A stretch of 64,000 bases of DNA from Sulfuritortus calidifontis (GTDB lineage Bacteria; Pseudomonadota; Gammaproteobacteria; Burkholderiales; Thiobacillaceae), in NCBI RefSeq assembly GCF_003967275.1, contig NZ_AP018721.1, positions 186,001 to 250,000 of the forward strand. The letters are read 5' to 3'. Made by a program: the position numbers and the translations under genes. The notes beneath the pieces are model-generated. The model saw nothing but the letters and a program-made list of their open reading frames with translations. It did not search any database and had not been told where the DNA came from. Positions within the stretch are counted from its first letter, which is position 1, and every line of letters begins with the position of its first letter. Shown here piece after piece: positions 18,274 through 26,394 of this stretch.

Positions 18274-20802
18274 GTGTCTGGACACGAGCAGGTCGCGCAT
18301 CGGCCCCTGCCGGAGTTGTGGAGTGTGCCGGTTGCGGTCTGGCTGACCCTGTTGTTCTCGCTGGCGACGACCGGGCTGGCCTGGTACTCGGTCAAGAGCA
18401 GCACCGAGCAGACGGCGACCGAGACGTTCTTTCGGCAGTTCGACGAAATCGGCGACGGCATCAGCCAGCGCATGGGTGCCTACGAGCTGGCCCTGCGCGG
18501 CGGCGTCGCTCTGTTCGATGCCTCGATTGATGTCTCCCGCCGGGAGTGGCGCGACTATGTGGGCAAGCTGCGCATCGCCGACCACTATCCCGGCATCCAG
18601 GGCATCGGCTTCGCCAAGCTGATTCCGCCGGAGAATCTGGGCCGACACATCGCGTCGGTGCGGGCCGAGGGTTTCCCCGATTACACGGTGAGGCCGGCGG
18701 GGCGGCGCGACGTCTACACCTCGATCATCTATCTGGAGCCGTTCAACAGGCGCAACCAGGCGGCCTTCGGCTACGACATGTATTCCGAGCCGGTGCGCCG
18801 CGACGCCATGGCCAGGGCGCGTGACAGCGGCCAGGCGGCCTTGTCCGGCAAGGTTGTCCTCAAACAGGAGATCACCCAGGACGTGCAGAACGGCTTTCTC
18901 ATGTATCTGCCGGTCTACCGCAAGGACGTGACCCTGCTTACCCAGGCGCAAAGACGGGCGGCCCTGGTCGGTTATGTCTACAGCCCGTTCCGGATGAATG
19001 ATTTCCTGCACAGTACCCTGGGCAAAAAGCAGGCCGATCTCGATCTGCGCATCTACGACGGACTGGTCACCGATGTCGTCAACCAACTCTACCAGAGCAA
19101 AGACAAGGTGCCGCCCGGCCTGTCGCCGAAATTCCTCGGTCGGAGGGTGCTCAAGCTGCCGGGCCACAATTGGCTGCTCGAGGTACGCTCGACCCCGGCC
19201 TACGAGGCGCGCATCGACTACACCAAGCAGCACATCGTGGCGGCGGCCGGCCTGGCCATCAGTTTTTTGTTCACCGCCTTCGTCTGGTCCCTGGCCACCC
19301 GTCGCCAGCGGGCCCAGGCCCTGGCCGATACCATGACCGTCACTTTGCGCGAACGCGAGGCCTACATCCGGGCCATCGTCGACCACGCGGCCGACGGCAT
19401 TGTCGCCATCGACGAATCGGGCCACATCCTCTCGTTCAACCACGCTGCGGAAAAAATATTCGGCTATGCCCTGGCCGAGGTACTCGGGCGCAACGTCAGC
19501 CTGCTGATGCCGGAGCCCTATGCCTCGCGCCACGATGGCTACCTGGTCAACTACCGGCTGACGGGGGAGAAGAAGATCATCGGCATCGTTCGCGAGGTGG
19601 CCGGCCTGCGCAAAGACGGTCAGACCTTCCCGCTCGACCTGGCGGTGAGCGAGGTGAACCAGGCAGGTGGGCGCATCTTCGTCGGTGTCATGCGCGACAT
19701 CACCGAGCGCAAGCGGGCCGAAGAGGCGCTGCGTGCGAGCGAGGAGCGCTTCGACCTGGCGATCCGCGGCGCCAACGACGGTCTCTGGGACTGGAACCTC
19801 AAGAGCAACACAATCTATTTCTCGCCGCGCTGGAAGGAGATGCTGGGCTATGCCGAGGACGAGATCGGCCAAAGCCTGGAGGAATGGAGCACCCGGGTGC
19901 ACCCGGACGACCTGGAGTCGGCCATGGCCGCCGTGCGCGCGCATCTCGACGGCGAGGTGCCGCAGTACATCAACGAGCATCGCGTGCGCCACAAGGACGG
20001 CCACTATTTGTGGATCCTCGACCGTGGCATCGCCCAGCGCGACGAAAACGGCCGACCTTACCGGATGGTCGGCATCCACACCGACATCACCGAACGCAAG
20101 CGGGTGGAGAAGCTCAAGAGCGAGTTTGTTTCCACCGTCAGCCATGAGCTGCGCACGCCGCTCACGGCCATCCGCGGCTCGCTCGGGCTGATCGCCGGCG
20201 GCATGGCCGGCGAATTGCCGGAGCCGGCCAAGGATCTGGTCAATATGGCCATGGCGAACACCGAGCGGTTGCTCGGCCTGATCAACGATCTGCTCGACAT
20301 GGACAAGATCCAGTCCGGTGCCCTGCAATTCGATATGCAGCCGCACGAGATCATGCCCCTGGTCGAACAGGCGGTCGAGGCCAACCGCGGCTATGCCGAG
20401 CAGTACGGCGTCAGCTGCCTGATCGAACAGCGACTGCCCGGCGCGATGGCCCGGGTCGATTCGGCGCGCCTGCTCCAGGTGATGGCCAACCTGCTGTCCA
20501 ACGCCGCCAAGTTCTCCCGGCCCGGCGGCAGCGTCGAACTGGCGGTGACGGCCGAAGGCGATCGCATCCGGGTGGCGGTGACCGATCATGGCAGCGGCGT
20601 CCCCGAAAGCCTGCGCGAACGCATCTTCGAGAAATTCACCCAGGGCGACGCTTCCGATACCCGGCACAAGGGTGGCACCGGCCTGGGCCTGAGCATCAGC
20701 AAATCCCTGATCGAGCAGATGGGCGGCGAGATCGGCTTCACCAGCCAGCCCGGCCAGGGCGCCACCTTCTACTTCACCCTGCCGCGCTGGCAGCCGGAAT
20801 AG
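18274..20802 (+). CDS. CHASE-PAS-PAS sensor histidine kinase
   Basis: 842-aa membrane kinase. TM1 at about residues 18-38, an extracytoplasmic CHASE domain (about 60-270; YPGIQGIGFAKLIPPE, YEPFNRRNQAAFGYDMYSEPVRRDAM-like core), TM2 at about 320-340, PAS1 (365-480), PAS2 (490-610), HisKA with VSTVSHELRTPL (His near residue 622), and HATPase with NLLSNAAKFS, DHGSGVP and GGTGLGLSI. There is no receiver domain and no response regulator gene nearby, so it is an orphan; the ligand is unknown. The start is GTG after GGAGGAG. A hairpin with T-run at 20822-20851 follows. Confidence 0.92.
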   Translation: MSGHEQVAHRPLPELWSVPVAVWLTLLFSLATTGLAWYSVKSSTEQTATETFFRQFDEIGDGISQRMGAYELALRGGVALFDASIDVSRREWRDYVGKLRIADHYPGIQGIGFAKLIPPENLGRHIASVRAEGFPDYTVRPAGRRDVYTSIIYLEPFNRRNQAAFGYDMYSEPVRRDAMARARDSGQAALSGKVVLKQEITQDVQNGFLMYLPVYRKDVTLLTQAQRRAALVGYVYSPFRMNDFLHSTLGKKQADLDLRIYDGLVTDVVNQLYQSKDKVPPGLSPKFLGRRVLKLPGHNWLLEVRSTPAYEARIDYTKQHIVAAAGLAISFLFTAFVWSLATRRQRAQALADTMTVTLREREAYIRAIVDHAADGIVAIDESGHILSFNHAAEKIFGYALAEVLGRNVSLLMPEPYASRHDGYLVNYRLTGEKKIIGIVREVAGLRKDGQTFPLDLAVSEVNQAGGRIFVGVMRDITERKRAEEALRASEERFDLAIRGANDGLWDWNLKSNTIYFSPRWKEMLGYAEDEIGQSLEEWSTRVHPDDLESAMAAVRAHLDGEVPQYINEHRVRHKDGHYLWILDRGIAQRDENGRPYRMVGIHTDITERKRVEKLKSEFVSTVSHELRTPLTAIRGSLGLIAGGMAGELPEPAKDLVNMAMANTERLLGLINDLLDMDKIQSGALQFDMQPHEIMPLVEQAVEANRGYAEQYGVSCLIEQRLPGAMARVDSARLLQVMANLLSNAAKFSRPGGSVELAVTAEGDRIRVAVTDHGSGVPESLRERIFEKFTQGDASDTRHKGGTGLGLSISKSLIEQMGGEIGFTSQPGQGATFYFTLPRWQPE

Positions 20803-20821
20803 TGGGATAATACGGCCATCA

Positions 20822-20851
20822 CGGGGGGCGCGCGGCGTCCCCCGATTTTTT
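20822..20851 (+). terminator. Terminator after the histidine kinase
   Basis: CGGGGG (20822-20827) pairs with CCCCCG (20839-20844), followed by ATTTTTT. It lies 26 nt before the DUF302 gene. Confidence 0.65.
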
Positions 20852-20876
20852 CAACGAATCCGTTTAGAGGTTTGAG

Positions 20877-21266
20877 ATGAGCAAAGTAGGCTTCGGCAAG
20901 AACGTGAACATGAGCTTCGACGAGGCGGTGACCAAGGTCACGGCCGCCCTGCAGGCCGAGGGCTTCGGCGTGCTGACCGAGATCGACGTCGCCGGTACCC
21001 TGAAGAAGAAGCTGGACAAGGACATGCCCCCCTACCGCATCCTCGGCGCCTGCAACCCGCCGCTGGCCCATCGCGCCATCACGGCCGAGCCCGAGATCGG
21101 CATGCTGCTGCCCTGCAACGTGGTGGTGCGCCAGACCGAGTCCGGCGCGGTGCGGGTCGAGTTCATGGACCCCCAGGCCGTGCTGCCCCTGGTCGAGAAG
21201 CCCGGCATCGCCGAGGTGGCGAGCGAGGTGCGCGAGCGGCTGCAGCGGGTGATGAACGCGTTGTAA
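20877..21266 (+). CDS. DUF302 family protein
   Basis: 129-aa protein with the DUF302 pattern: FDEAVTKVTAALQAEGFGVLTEIDVAGTLKKKLD, then YRILGACNPPLAHRAITAEPEIGMLLPCNVVVR, and a C-terminal helix. The cysteines C60 and C81 in GAC and PCN are usual in the family. The function is unknown; members are frequent in sulfur-oxidising and metal-exposed bacteria. GAGG precedes the ATG. It is convergent with the hydrogenase operon, and its terminator lies inside the coding sequence of the maturation protease. Confidence 0.88.
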   Translation: MSKVGFGKNVNMSFDEAVTKVTAALQAEGFGVLTEIDVAGTLKKKLDKDMPPYRILGACNPPLAHRAITAEPEIGMLLPCNVVVRQTESGAVRVEFMDPQAVLPLVEKPGIAEVASEVRERLQRVMNAL

Positions 21267-21289
21267 TTACGCGCAGCATCATTGTTCCT

Positions 21290-21775
21290 TTATCCCCGCT
21301 TTGCGGGGGCTCTCCCTCTGTGGGGGAGAGTTAGAAGAGAGGGCGGGGCATCCCGCCCTTTTTTTATTTCGCCCAGCAGCTGCGTCGCCAGCGCGGCTAG
21401 GGTCGATTCCGGCGGCAGGGCCGCGCCGGCACCGATGGCGAACACGCTCAGGCGCTCCGGCAGCTGGCCGAGCTGTTCGGCCAGGCGCAAGGCCTCGGCC
21501 ACGCCGATGCCGTGGCTGCTGCTCTGGCCGGCCAGCCCAAGCTCATCGAGCGACTCGACCCGGTGCAGCCGACCCGGGGCGATGCCCCGCGCGGCGTCGA
21601 GCAGCAGCACCGTCTCGGCGTCGCGCATCTCCTCCAGCAATTGCAGGCCCGGCCGGTCGAGCAGGCGCACCTCGCAGCCTGCCGGCAGGCCCAGCTCGCT
21701 CAGCCTTTTGCCGACGGCCCAGGCCACAGCGTCAGCGCCGAACGGTGAGCCGATGCAGAGCAGGCGCAGTCCCAT
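21290..21775 (-). CDS. Hydrogenase maturation protease, HycI/HoxW-like
   Basis: Endopeptidase that clips the C-terminal tail of the [NiFe] hydrogenase large subunit after nickel insertion. The 161-aa sequence shows LLCIGSPFGADAVAWAV (GN/S-P-x-G-D/A pattern near the N-terminus), LLDAARGIAPG and SSHGIGVAEALRLAEQLG. Its ATG shares one base with the stop region of the large-subunit gene. The last roughly 25 residues (from EIKKGRDAPPS onward) are translated from the opposite-strand terminator and from a CTCTCCC-type palindromic repeat, so the original C-terminus probably ended near residue 138. Confidence 0.85.
   Translation of the reverse strand: MGLRLLCIGSPFGADAVAWAVGKRLSELGLPAGCEVRLLDRPGLQLLEEMRDAETVLLLDAARGIAPGRLHRVESLDELGLAGQSSSHGIGVAEALRLAEQLGQLPERLSVFAIGAGAALPPESTLAALATQLLGEIKKGRDAPPSLLTLPHRGRAPAKRG
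21340..21365 (+). terminator. Terminator of the DUF302 gene, embedded in the hydrogenase protease gene
   Basis: AGGGCGGG-GCAT-CCCGCCCT followed by T6. It lies on the plus strand, 74 nt after the DUF302 stop, within the 3' coding part of the opposite-strand protease gene. Confidence 0.8.
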
Positions 21776-23067
21776 CAGCGCTCGACCTTGAGCGTGAGGA
21801 AGTGGGTGGCGCAGGAGATGCAGGGGTCGTAGTTGCGGATCACCGTCTCCGCCCGCCGGCGCAGCTCGGGTTCCGGCGCCTCGGCCAGCGCGGCCAGGGT
21901 GGCGGCGAGGTCGGCCTCGATCCGCGCCTGGTTCTGCGCGGTCGGCGGCACGATGCGGGCCTGCCGGACCAGGCCGTGTTCATCCAGTTCGTAGCGATGC
22001 CAAAGGATGCCGCGCGGCGCCTCGGTGACGCCGCAGCCGCAGCCGGCGCGCGCACCCGCTTCGAGGTAGGGCGTGTCGTTCGGGGCGTAGTCCGAGAGCA
22101 GGCGCACCGCCTCGCGCAGGGCGTAGAGCACCTCGACGGCACGGGCGGCGGCGCTGTGGAACGGATTGCGCGAGGGCAGGGCGATGCCGGCCTGGTGCAA
22201 CCGCTGCCGGATGTCGAGCGGCAGCCGGTCGGAATTGACGTTCAGCCGGGCCAGGGGGCCGACCAGGTAGGGCCGGCCGTCGTGCAGGCAATGGAAGGCG
22301 GTGGAGTGCGGCACCTGGTGCTCGCTGAAGTGGCGCTCGAATTCGCCGGCGCCGATGTCGAGGCCGCGGTCGGACGCGATGCGGCCGGTCTCGATGGCAT
22401 AGCCGGCGGGGTCGCGCAGGGCGACGCTCTCGAAGACCTGATCGCTCTCGGGCAGCGGCCAGGCCAGCACCCAGTCGAGCAGGGCCTCGGCCTCGGGCAG
22501 GGCGGCCTGCAATTCGGCCAGCAGCGCCTGCGCCTCGGCCGCGCCCGGTGCGCGCCAGAAGCCGCCGACCCGGGCGCCGACCGGGTGGATGGAGCGACCG
22601 CCGAGGAATTTCAGGATGCGGTTGCCCAGGTTTTGCAGCTTCAGGCCGCGGCGCACCGCGGCGGCCTCTTTTGCGGCGAGCTCGACCACGCTGCCGCAGC
22701 CGAAGAAGTCCGGCGCGGCGAGCAGGTGCAGGTGGGCGCAGTGCGACTCGATCCACTCGCCGCAGTAGAACAGCCGGCGCATGGCGGAAATCCAGGGCGT
22801 CGGCGCGAGGCCGAGGATGGCCTCCAGCGCCTGCACCGCGCTCATCTGGTAGGCCGCCGGGCACAGGCCGCAGATGCGGGCGACGATGTCCGGCACCTCG
22901 CTGTAATGCCGGCCCTCCAGCAATTTCTCGAAATAACGCGGCGGCTCGAAGATGCGCAGCTTGAGCCCGGCGATGCGGCCCTGCGCGTAGGCGATCTCCA
23001 GCGCGCCCTCGCCCTCGACCCGGGCGAGCAGGGGCAGTTCGAGCGACACGGTCTTCGCCTCAGCCAT
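21775..23067 (-). CDS. [NiFe] hydrogenase large (alpha) subunit, group 3b type
   Basis: Catalytic subunit holding the Ni-Fe site, 430 aa, cytoplasmic. The L1 motif RICGLCP (Cys66, Cys69) and C-terminal L2 motif DPCISCATH (Cys416, Cys419, His422) supply the four nickel ligands; an 8-residue tail FLTLKVER follows the His and should be removed by the adjacent protease. The start MAEAKTVSLE overlaps the small-subunit end by 8 nt. Together with the NAD(P)-binding and beta iron-sulfur subunits, the set matches bidirectional NADP-linked sulfhydrogenases. An upstream in-frame extension is only a shadow of the small-subunit gene. Confidence 0.92.
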   Translation of the reverse strand: MAEAKTVSLELPLLARVEGEGALEIAYAQGRIAGLKLRIFEPPRYFEKLLEGRHYSEVPDIVARICGLCPAAYQMSAVQALEAILGLAPTPWISAMRRLFYCGEWIESHCAHLHLLAAPDFFGCGSVVELAAKEAAAVRRGLKLQNLGNRILKFLGGRSIHPVGARVGGFWRAPGAAEAQALLAELQAALPEAEALLDWVLAWPLPESDQVFESVALRDPAGYAIETGRIASDRGLDIGAGEFERHFSEHQVPHSTAFHCLHDGRPYLVGPLARLNVNSDRLPLDIRQRLHQAGIALPSRNPFHSAAARAVEVLYALREAVRLLSDYAPNDTPYLEAGARAGCGCGVTEAPRGILWHRYELDEHGLVRQARIVPPTAQNQARIEADLAATLAALAEAPEPELRRRAETVIRNYDPCISCATHFLTLKVER

Positions 23068-23821
23068 GTTTTTCTCCGGCGGCGCGGAAGGCCTCGGCGG
23101 TGATGAAGGCGAAGCGGCGTTCGATCGCGTCGGGGGGCAGGCCGAGATTGGCGAACACGGTCTTGAGGCTGGCGAGGTTGGCCTGCGCGCTCGGGCCGAA
23201 ACAACCGTAGCAGCCGCGCCCCTGGCCGGGGCAGAGCGCGCCGCAGCCGGCGCGGGTGACCGGCCCCAGGCAGGGCTCGGCGCGGCCGACCAGCACGCAG
23301 CCGTGGCCGGCCCGCTTGCATTCGCCGCAGACGCTGTCGCCGCTCGGCCGGTAGCGGCCGCCGGCCAGCAGGGCATTGAGCGCCGCCAGCAGCTGCGCGG
23401 CGTCGATCGGGCAGCCGAAGAGTTCGAGATCGACATGAACCAGCGCCGACACCGGCAGCGAGCGCTCGGCCGTGGCGATGAATTCCGGCTGGGGATACAG
23501 GGCGGCACGCCAGGCGCTGCCGGCCTCGGTCGCATTGCGCAGGGCCTGGATGCCGCCGGCTGTGGCGCAGGCGCCGAGCGCGACCAGCTGGCCGCTGCGC
23601 GCCCGGATGGCGCGGATGCGCTCGGCCTCCTCCGGGGTCGAGAGGCTGCCCTCGATCAGGGCGATGTCCACCGCCGCCTCCGGCGCATTGGGACCGGCCT
23701 CGGGAAAATGCGTGAGTTCGACCCGTTCGAGCAGGGCGAGCAGACCCTCGCCCTGGTTGAGCAGCGCCAGCTGGCAGCCGTCGCAGGAGGTGAATTTGTA
23801 GACGCCGAGCCTGGGCTTCAT
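23060..23821 (-). CDS. [NiFe] hydrogenase small (delta) subunit
   Basis: 253-aa iron-sulfur electron-transfer subunit. The N-terminal proximal-cluster motif SCDGCQ (Cys13, Cys16) starts almost at once; there is no Tat signal, so the enzyme is cytoplasmic. Further cluster ligands lie in GACATAG, FGCPID and a Cys-rich segment near residues 168-210 (CGECKRAGHGC...PCLGPVTRAGCGALCPGQGRGCYGC). It overlaps the gamma-subunit gene by one base and the large subunit by 8. The family assignment rests on the cysteine pattern and operon order. Confidence 0.92.
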   Translation of the reverse strand: MKPRLGVYKFTSCDGCQLALLNQGEGLLALLERVELTHFPEAGPNAPEAAVDIALIEGSLSTPEEAERIRAIRARSGQLVALGACATAGGIQALRNATEAGSAWRAALYPQPEFIATAERSLPVSALVHVDLELFGCPIDAAQLLAALNALLAGGRYRPSGDSVCGECKRAGHGCVLVGRAEPCLGPVTRAGCGALCPGQGRGCYGCFGPSAQANLASLKTVFANLGLPPDAIERRFAFITAEAFRAAGEKHG

Positions 23822-24660
23822 CACACCCCCCGCTTCCCCAAAAGCGGGCCGATGGTGGCGTAATCGAACACCGGCCCTTCGCGGCAGACGAAATGCGGGC
23901 CGAGCTGGCAGTGGCCGCACAGGCCGAGGGCGCATTGCATGTTGCGCTCCAGGCTGAGGTAGATGTCGCTGGTCTGAACGCCGCGCTGGGCCACCTTCTC
24001 GGCAGCGGCCTGCATCATGCCTTCGGGGCCGCACAGAAAGGCGATGGTGCGTTCCGGTTTCAGTTCCAGCGCATCGAACAGGGTGAGCACGTTGCCGGTA
24101 TGCCAGGGCCAGTCGGCGCAGGGGTTGGTCTCGCAGACGGCCAATCGCACTTCCAGGTCGGGGTGGTCGAGCCATTCGGCGAAGCGCGACTTCAGCGCGA
24201 GGTCGCGGCAGTGGCGCACGCCCTCGAGCAGCACCACCCGGCCGTAGCGTTCGCGCCGGGCGAGCACGGCATGCACGGCCGAGACCGAGGGGGCGCAGCC
24301 CAGGCCGCCGGTGACGATGAACAGATCGCGGCCCTCGGCCGCCTGCATCGGCCAGCCGCGACCGAAGGGGCCGCGCAGGCCGATCACCGCTCCCGCCGGC
24401 AGGCGGGCCAGGGCCTGGGTGACCGAGCCGACGGCGCGGATGGTGTGGTCGATCAGGTCCGCCCGGGCATCGGACACGATGGAGATCGGCACCTCGCCGA
24501 CGCCGGGCAGATAGAGCATGTTGAACTGACCGGGCGCGAAGCGGTATTGCGCGGCCAGCGCGGCATCCTCCAGGCGCAGGCGCAGGGTGAAGATGGTCTC
24601 GGTCTCCTGCAGGCGCTCGACGATGCGGGCCGGGGCCGGCAGCTCGATCAGCGGTCTCAT
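23821..24660 (-). CDS. Hydrogenase gamma subunit, FAD/NAD(P)-binding
   Basis: 279-aa diaphorase subunit of the ferredoxin-reductase type, linking the hydrogenase to NAD(P). An FAD domain (YRFAPGQFNMLYLPGVGEVPISI) is followed by an NAD(P)-binding domain (DLFIVTGGLGCAPSVSAVHAVL; AFLCGPEGMMQAAAEKV). The C-terminal [2Fe-2S] motif CALGLCGHCQLG...FVCREGPVF resembles PyrK/HydG-type proteins. The start MRPLIELPAP overlaps the end of the beta-subunit gene by 4 nt. Cofactor preference (NADP or NAD) cannot be read from the sequence. Confidence 0.9.
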   Translation of the reverse strand: MRPLIELPAPARIVERLQETETIFTLRLRLEDAALAAQYRFAPGQFNMLYLPGVGEVPISIVSDARADLIDHTIRAVGSVTQALARLPAGAVIGLRGPFGRGWPMQAAEGRDLFIVTGGLGCAPSVSAVHAVLARRERYGRVVLLEGVRHCRDLALKSRFAEWLDHPDLEVRLAVCETNPCADWPWHTGNVLTLFDALELKPERTIAFLCGPEGMMQAAAEKVAQRGVQTSDIYLSLERNMQCALGLCGHCQLGPHFVCREGPVFDYATIGPLLGKRGV

Positions 24661-25742
24661 GCCGCCTCTCCCAGGATGGCCGCCACCTCTTGGGTCAGAT
24701 CGATGCCGGCCGGGCACCAGGTGAGGCAGCGGCCGCAACCGACGCAGCCGGATTCGCCGAACTGGGTCCACCAGTTGCCGAGCTTGTGCGTGAGCCACTG
24801 CCGGTAGCGCTGCGCGGTTTCCGGCCGCACCTGGAAGCCGGCCAGATGGCCATGCAGCTCGCCGAAGCAGGAATCCCAGTGCCGCGCCTGCTCCGCCGTC
24901 TGGTCGTCGGCGCTGGCCGTTTCGCTGCGCGCATGACAGAAACAAGTGGGGCAGGCCTGGGTGCAGTTGCCGCAGGCGAGGCAGCGCTGGGCCACCTCGG
25001 CCCAGTGTGGATGTTCGCTGTGGGCGGCGAGCCTTGCCGCCAGATCGCCGGGCGGCAGGTGCCGGGTCTGCCGCAGCGCCGCGGCGGCGACGGCCTTTTG
25101 CGCGGTGGCAAGCTGTTCCGCGCTGGCGGCGGCGAGGGCGAGTGGCTCGATCAGCCCGCGGCCACGCGGACTGCCGGCCTCGACCACGAAGCCCGTATCC
25201 AATTCGGTCAGGCCGATATCGAAGCGCATGGCGCGCGGACCGGTGCCGGTGCTGGCACAGAAGCAGCTCGCCGCCGGCCGGGTGCAGTGCACGGCGATGA
25301 ACAGGGCATCCTGGCGCCGGGCCTGGTAATGCGGGTCATGCTCCAGGATGGCGTCCTGCCGGGCCACTGCGGCCAGATCGCAGGCACGCGCGCCCAGGAT
25401 GGCGAGCGGTTTTTCCTGCGGCAGACAGGCCGCAAGCTCGAAGCCGTCAGATGTGCGGCGCATGCGCCAGAGCGGCTCGACCGGCGCGAAGAACCAGGGC
25501 TTGAGGCCCTGGGTCGGGGTGGCCCAGGCGAAGGCAAGTGGCTGTCCCGTGCGCTGCAGGCGATAGCGCCCCGGTGTCTGCTCGTCCTGCCAGCCCCAAG
25601 GTAGTTCGGTCGCGGCAGCCAACTCGCCATAGGCGATGACGCCTTCCTGCAAGCGGGGGCCGATCACGCGGTAACCGGCCGCCTGCAATTGCCGGATCAG
25701 GTCGTCGAGTCGGTTGTGGGGCAGGAAGCGCGGAGTGGCCAT
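24657..25742 (-). CDS. Hydrogenase beta subunit, 4Fe-4S dicluster protein
   Basis: 361-aa first gene of the hydrogenase operon. The N-terminal two thirds resemble the sulfhydrogenase beta subunit/anaerobic sulfite reductase A (ILGARACDLAAVARQDAIL; VHCTRPAASCFCASTGTGP). The C-terminal part carries two cluster motifs, CLACGNCTQACPTCFC and CVGCGRCLTWCP. In this family it transfers electrons between the small subunit and the flavin subunit, and some members reduce polysulfide. It starts 52 nt downstream of mobA's end on the same strand and may share its transcript. Confidence 0.9.
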   Translation of the reverse strand: MATPRFLPHNRLDDLIRQLQAAGYRVIGPRLQEGVIAYGELAAATELPWGWQDEQTPGRYRLQRTGQPLAFAWATPTQGLKPWFFAPVEPLWRMRRTSDGFELAACLPQEKPLAILGARACDLAAVARQDAILEHDPHYQARRQDALFIAVHCTRPAASCFCASTGTGPRAMRFDIGLTELDTGFVVEAGSPRGRGLIEPLALAAASAEQLATAQKAVAAAALRQTRHLPPGDLAARLAAHSEHPHWAEVAQRCLACGNCTQACPTCFCHARSETASADDQTAEQARHWDSCFGELHGHLAGFQVRPETAQRYRQWLTHKLGNWWTQFGESGCVGCGRCLTWCPAGIDLTQEVAAILGEAA

Positions 25743-25794
25743 ACCGGAATACTAGCAGGCCGCTTCCGGCGCCAAACCAGGCAGAAGCGGCGGC

Positions 25795-26394
25795 TCAGGG
25801 CGCCTTCCGCAACCGTTGTTCCGCCTCGGCGAGCTCGTCCGGCGTGTTGAGGTTGAGGAAGGCGCCGGCGTCGGCGAAGGTCAGCGTCTCGGCGGCGTGT
25901 TCGGCCTGCCAGGCCTGCAGCTTGAGCCGGCCGTTGGCGACGTGGGCGGCGAGGTCGGGCAACAGGTCGCGATGGAAGAGGAAACTGGTGTAGTGGGTCT
26001 GTCCGGGGTCGGCGGCACGCACCAGTCGGCAGCCCGTCTGGCGGGCATGGTCGAGCAGGCGTTGGGCGAGATCGGCTGGCAGGAAGGGCGTGTCGCAGGG
26101 CACGACGAGCAGCCATTCGCCAGCCGCACGGGCGCCGGCGGCGGCGATGCCGGCCATGGGGCCGCGATAATCGGGATGTCCGTCGGCGATCACCGGATGG
26201 CCGAGTCCGGCGTAGATATCGCGATGGCGGTTGGCGCTGATCACCACCTCGTCGACTTGGGGCGCGATGCGCTTCAGCACCCAGGCGATCAGCGGCCGGC
26301 CGGCCAGTTCGATCAGGCCCTTGTCCTGGCCGCCCATGCGCCGGGCCTCGCCGCCGGCGAGGATCAGCGCGGACAGTTCAGGATGGCTCGACAT
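25795..26394 (-). CDS. mobA: Molybdenum cofactor guanylyltransferase
   Basis: Joins GMP to molybdopterin to form MGD, the cofactor form needed by NasA. At 199 aa it shows the nucleotidyltransferase signature LILAGGEARRMGGQDKGL (residues 10-27), VVISANRHRD, the metal-site DTPF after VVPC, and the C-terminal LNLNTPDELAEAE typical of MobA. It overlaps the preceding membrane-protein gene by 17 nt, so the two are probably co-transcribed; the hydrogenase operon follows on the same strand. Confidence 0.94.
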   Translation of the reverse strand: MSSHPELSALILAGGEARRMGGQDKGLIELAGRPLIAWVLKRIAPQVDEVVISANRHRDIYAGLGHPVIADGHPDYRGPMAGIAAAGARAAGEWLLVVPCDTPFLPADLAQRLLDHARQTGCRLVRAADPGQTHYTSFLFHRDLLPDLAAHVANGRLKLQAWQAEHAAETLTFADAGAFLNLNTPDELAEAEQRLRKAP

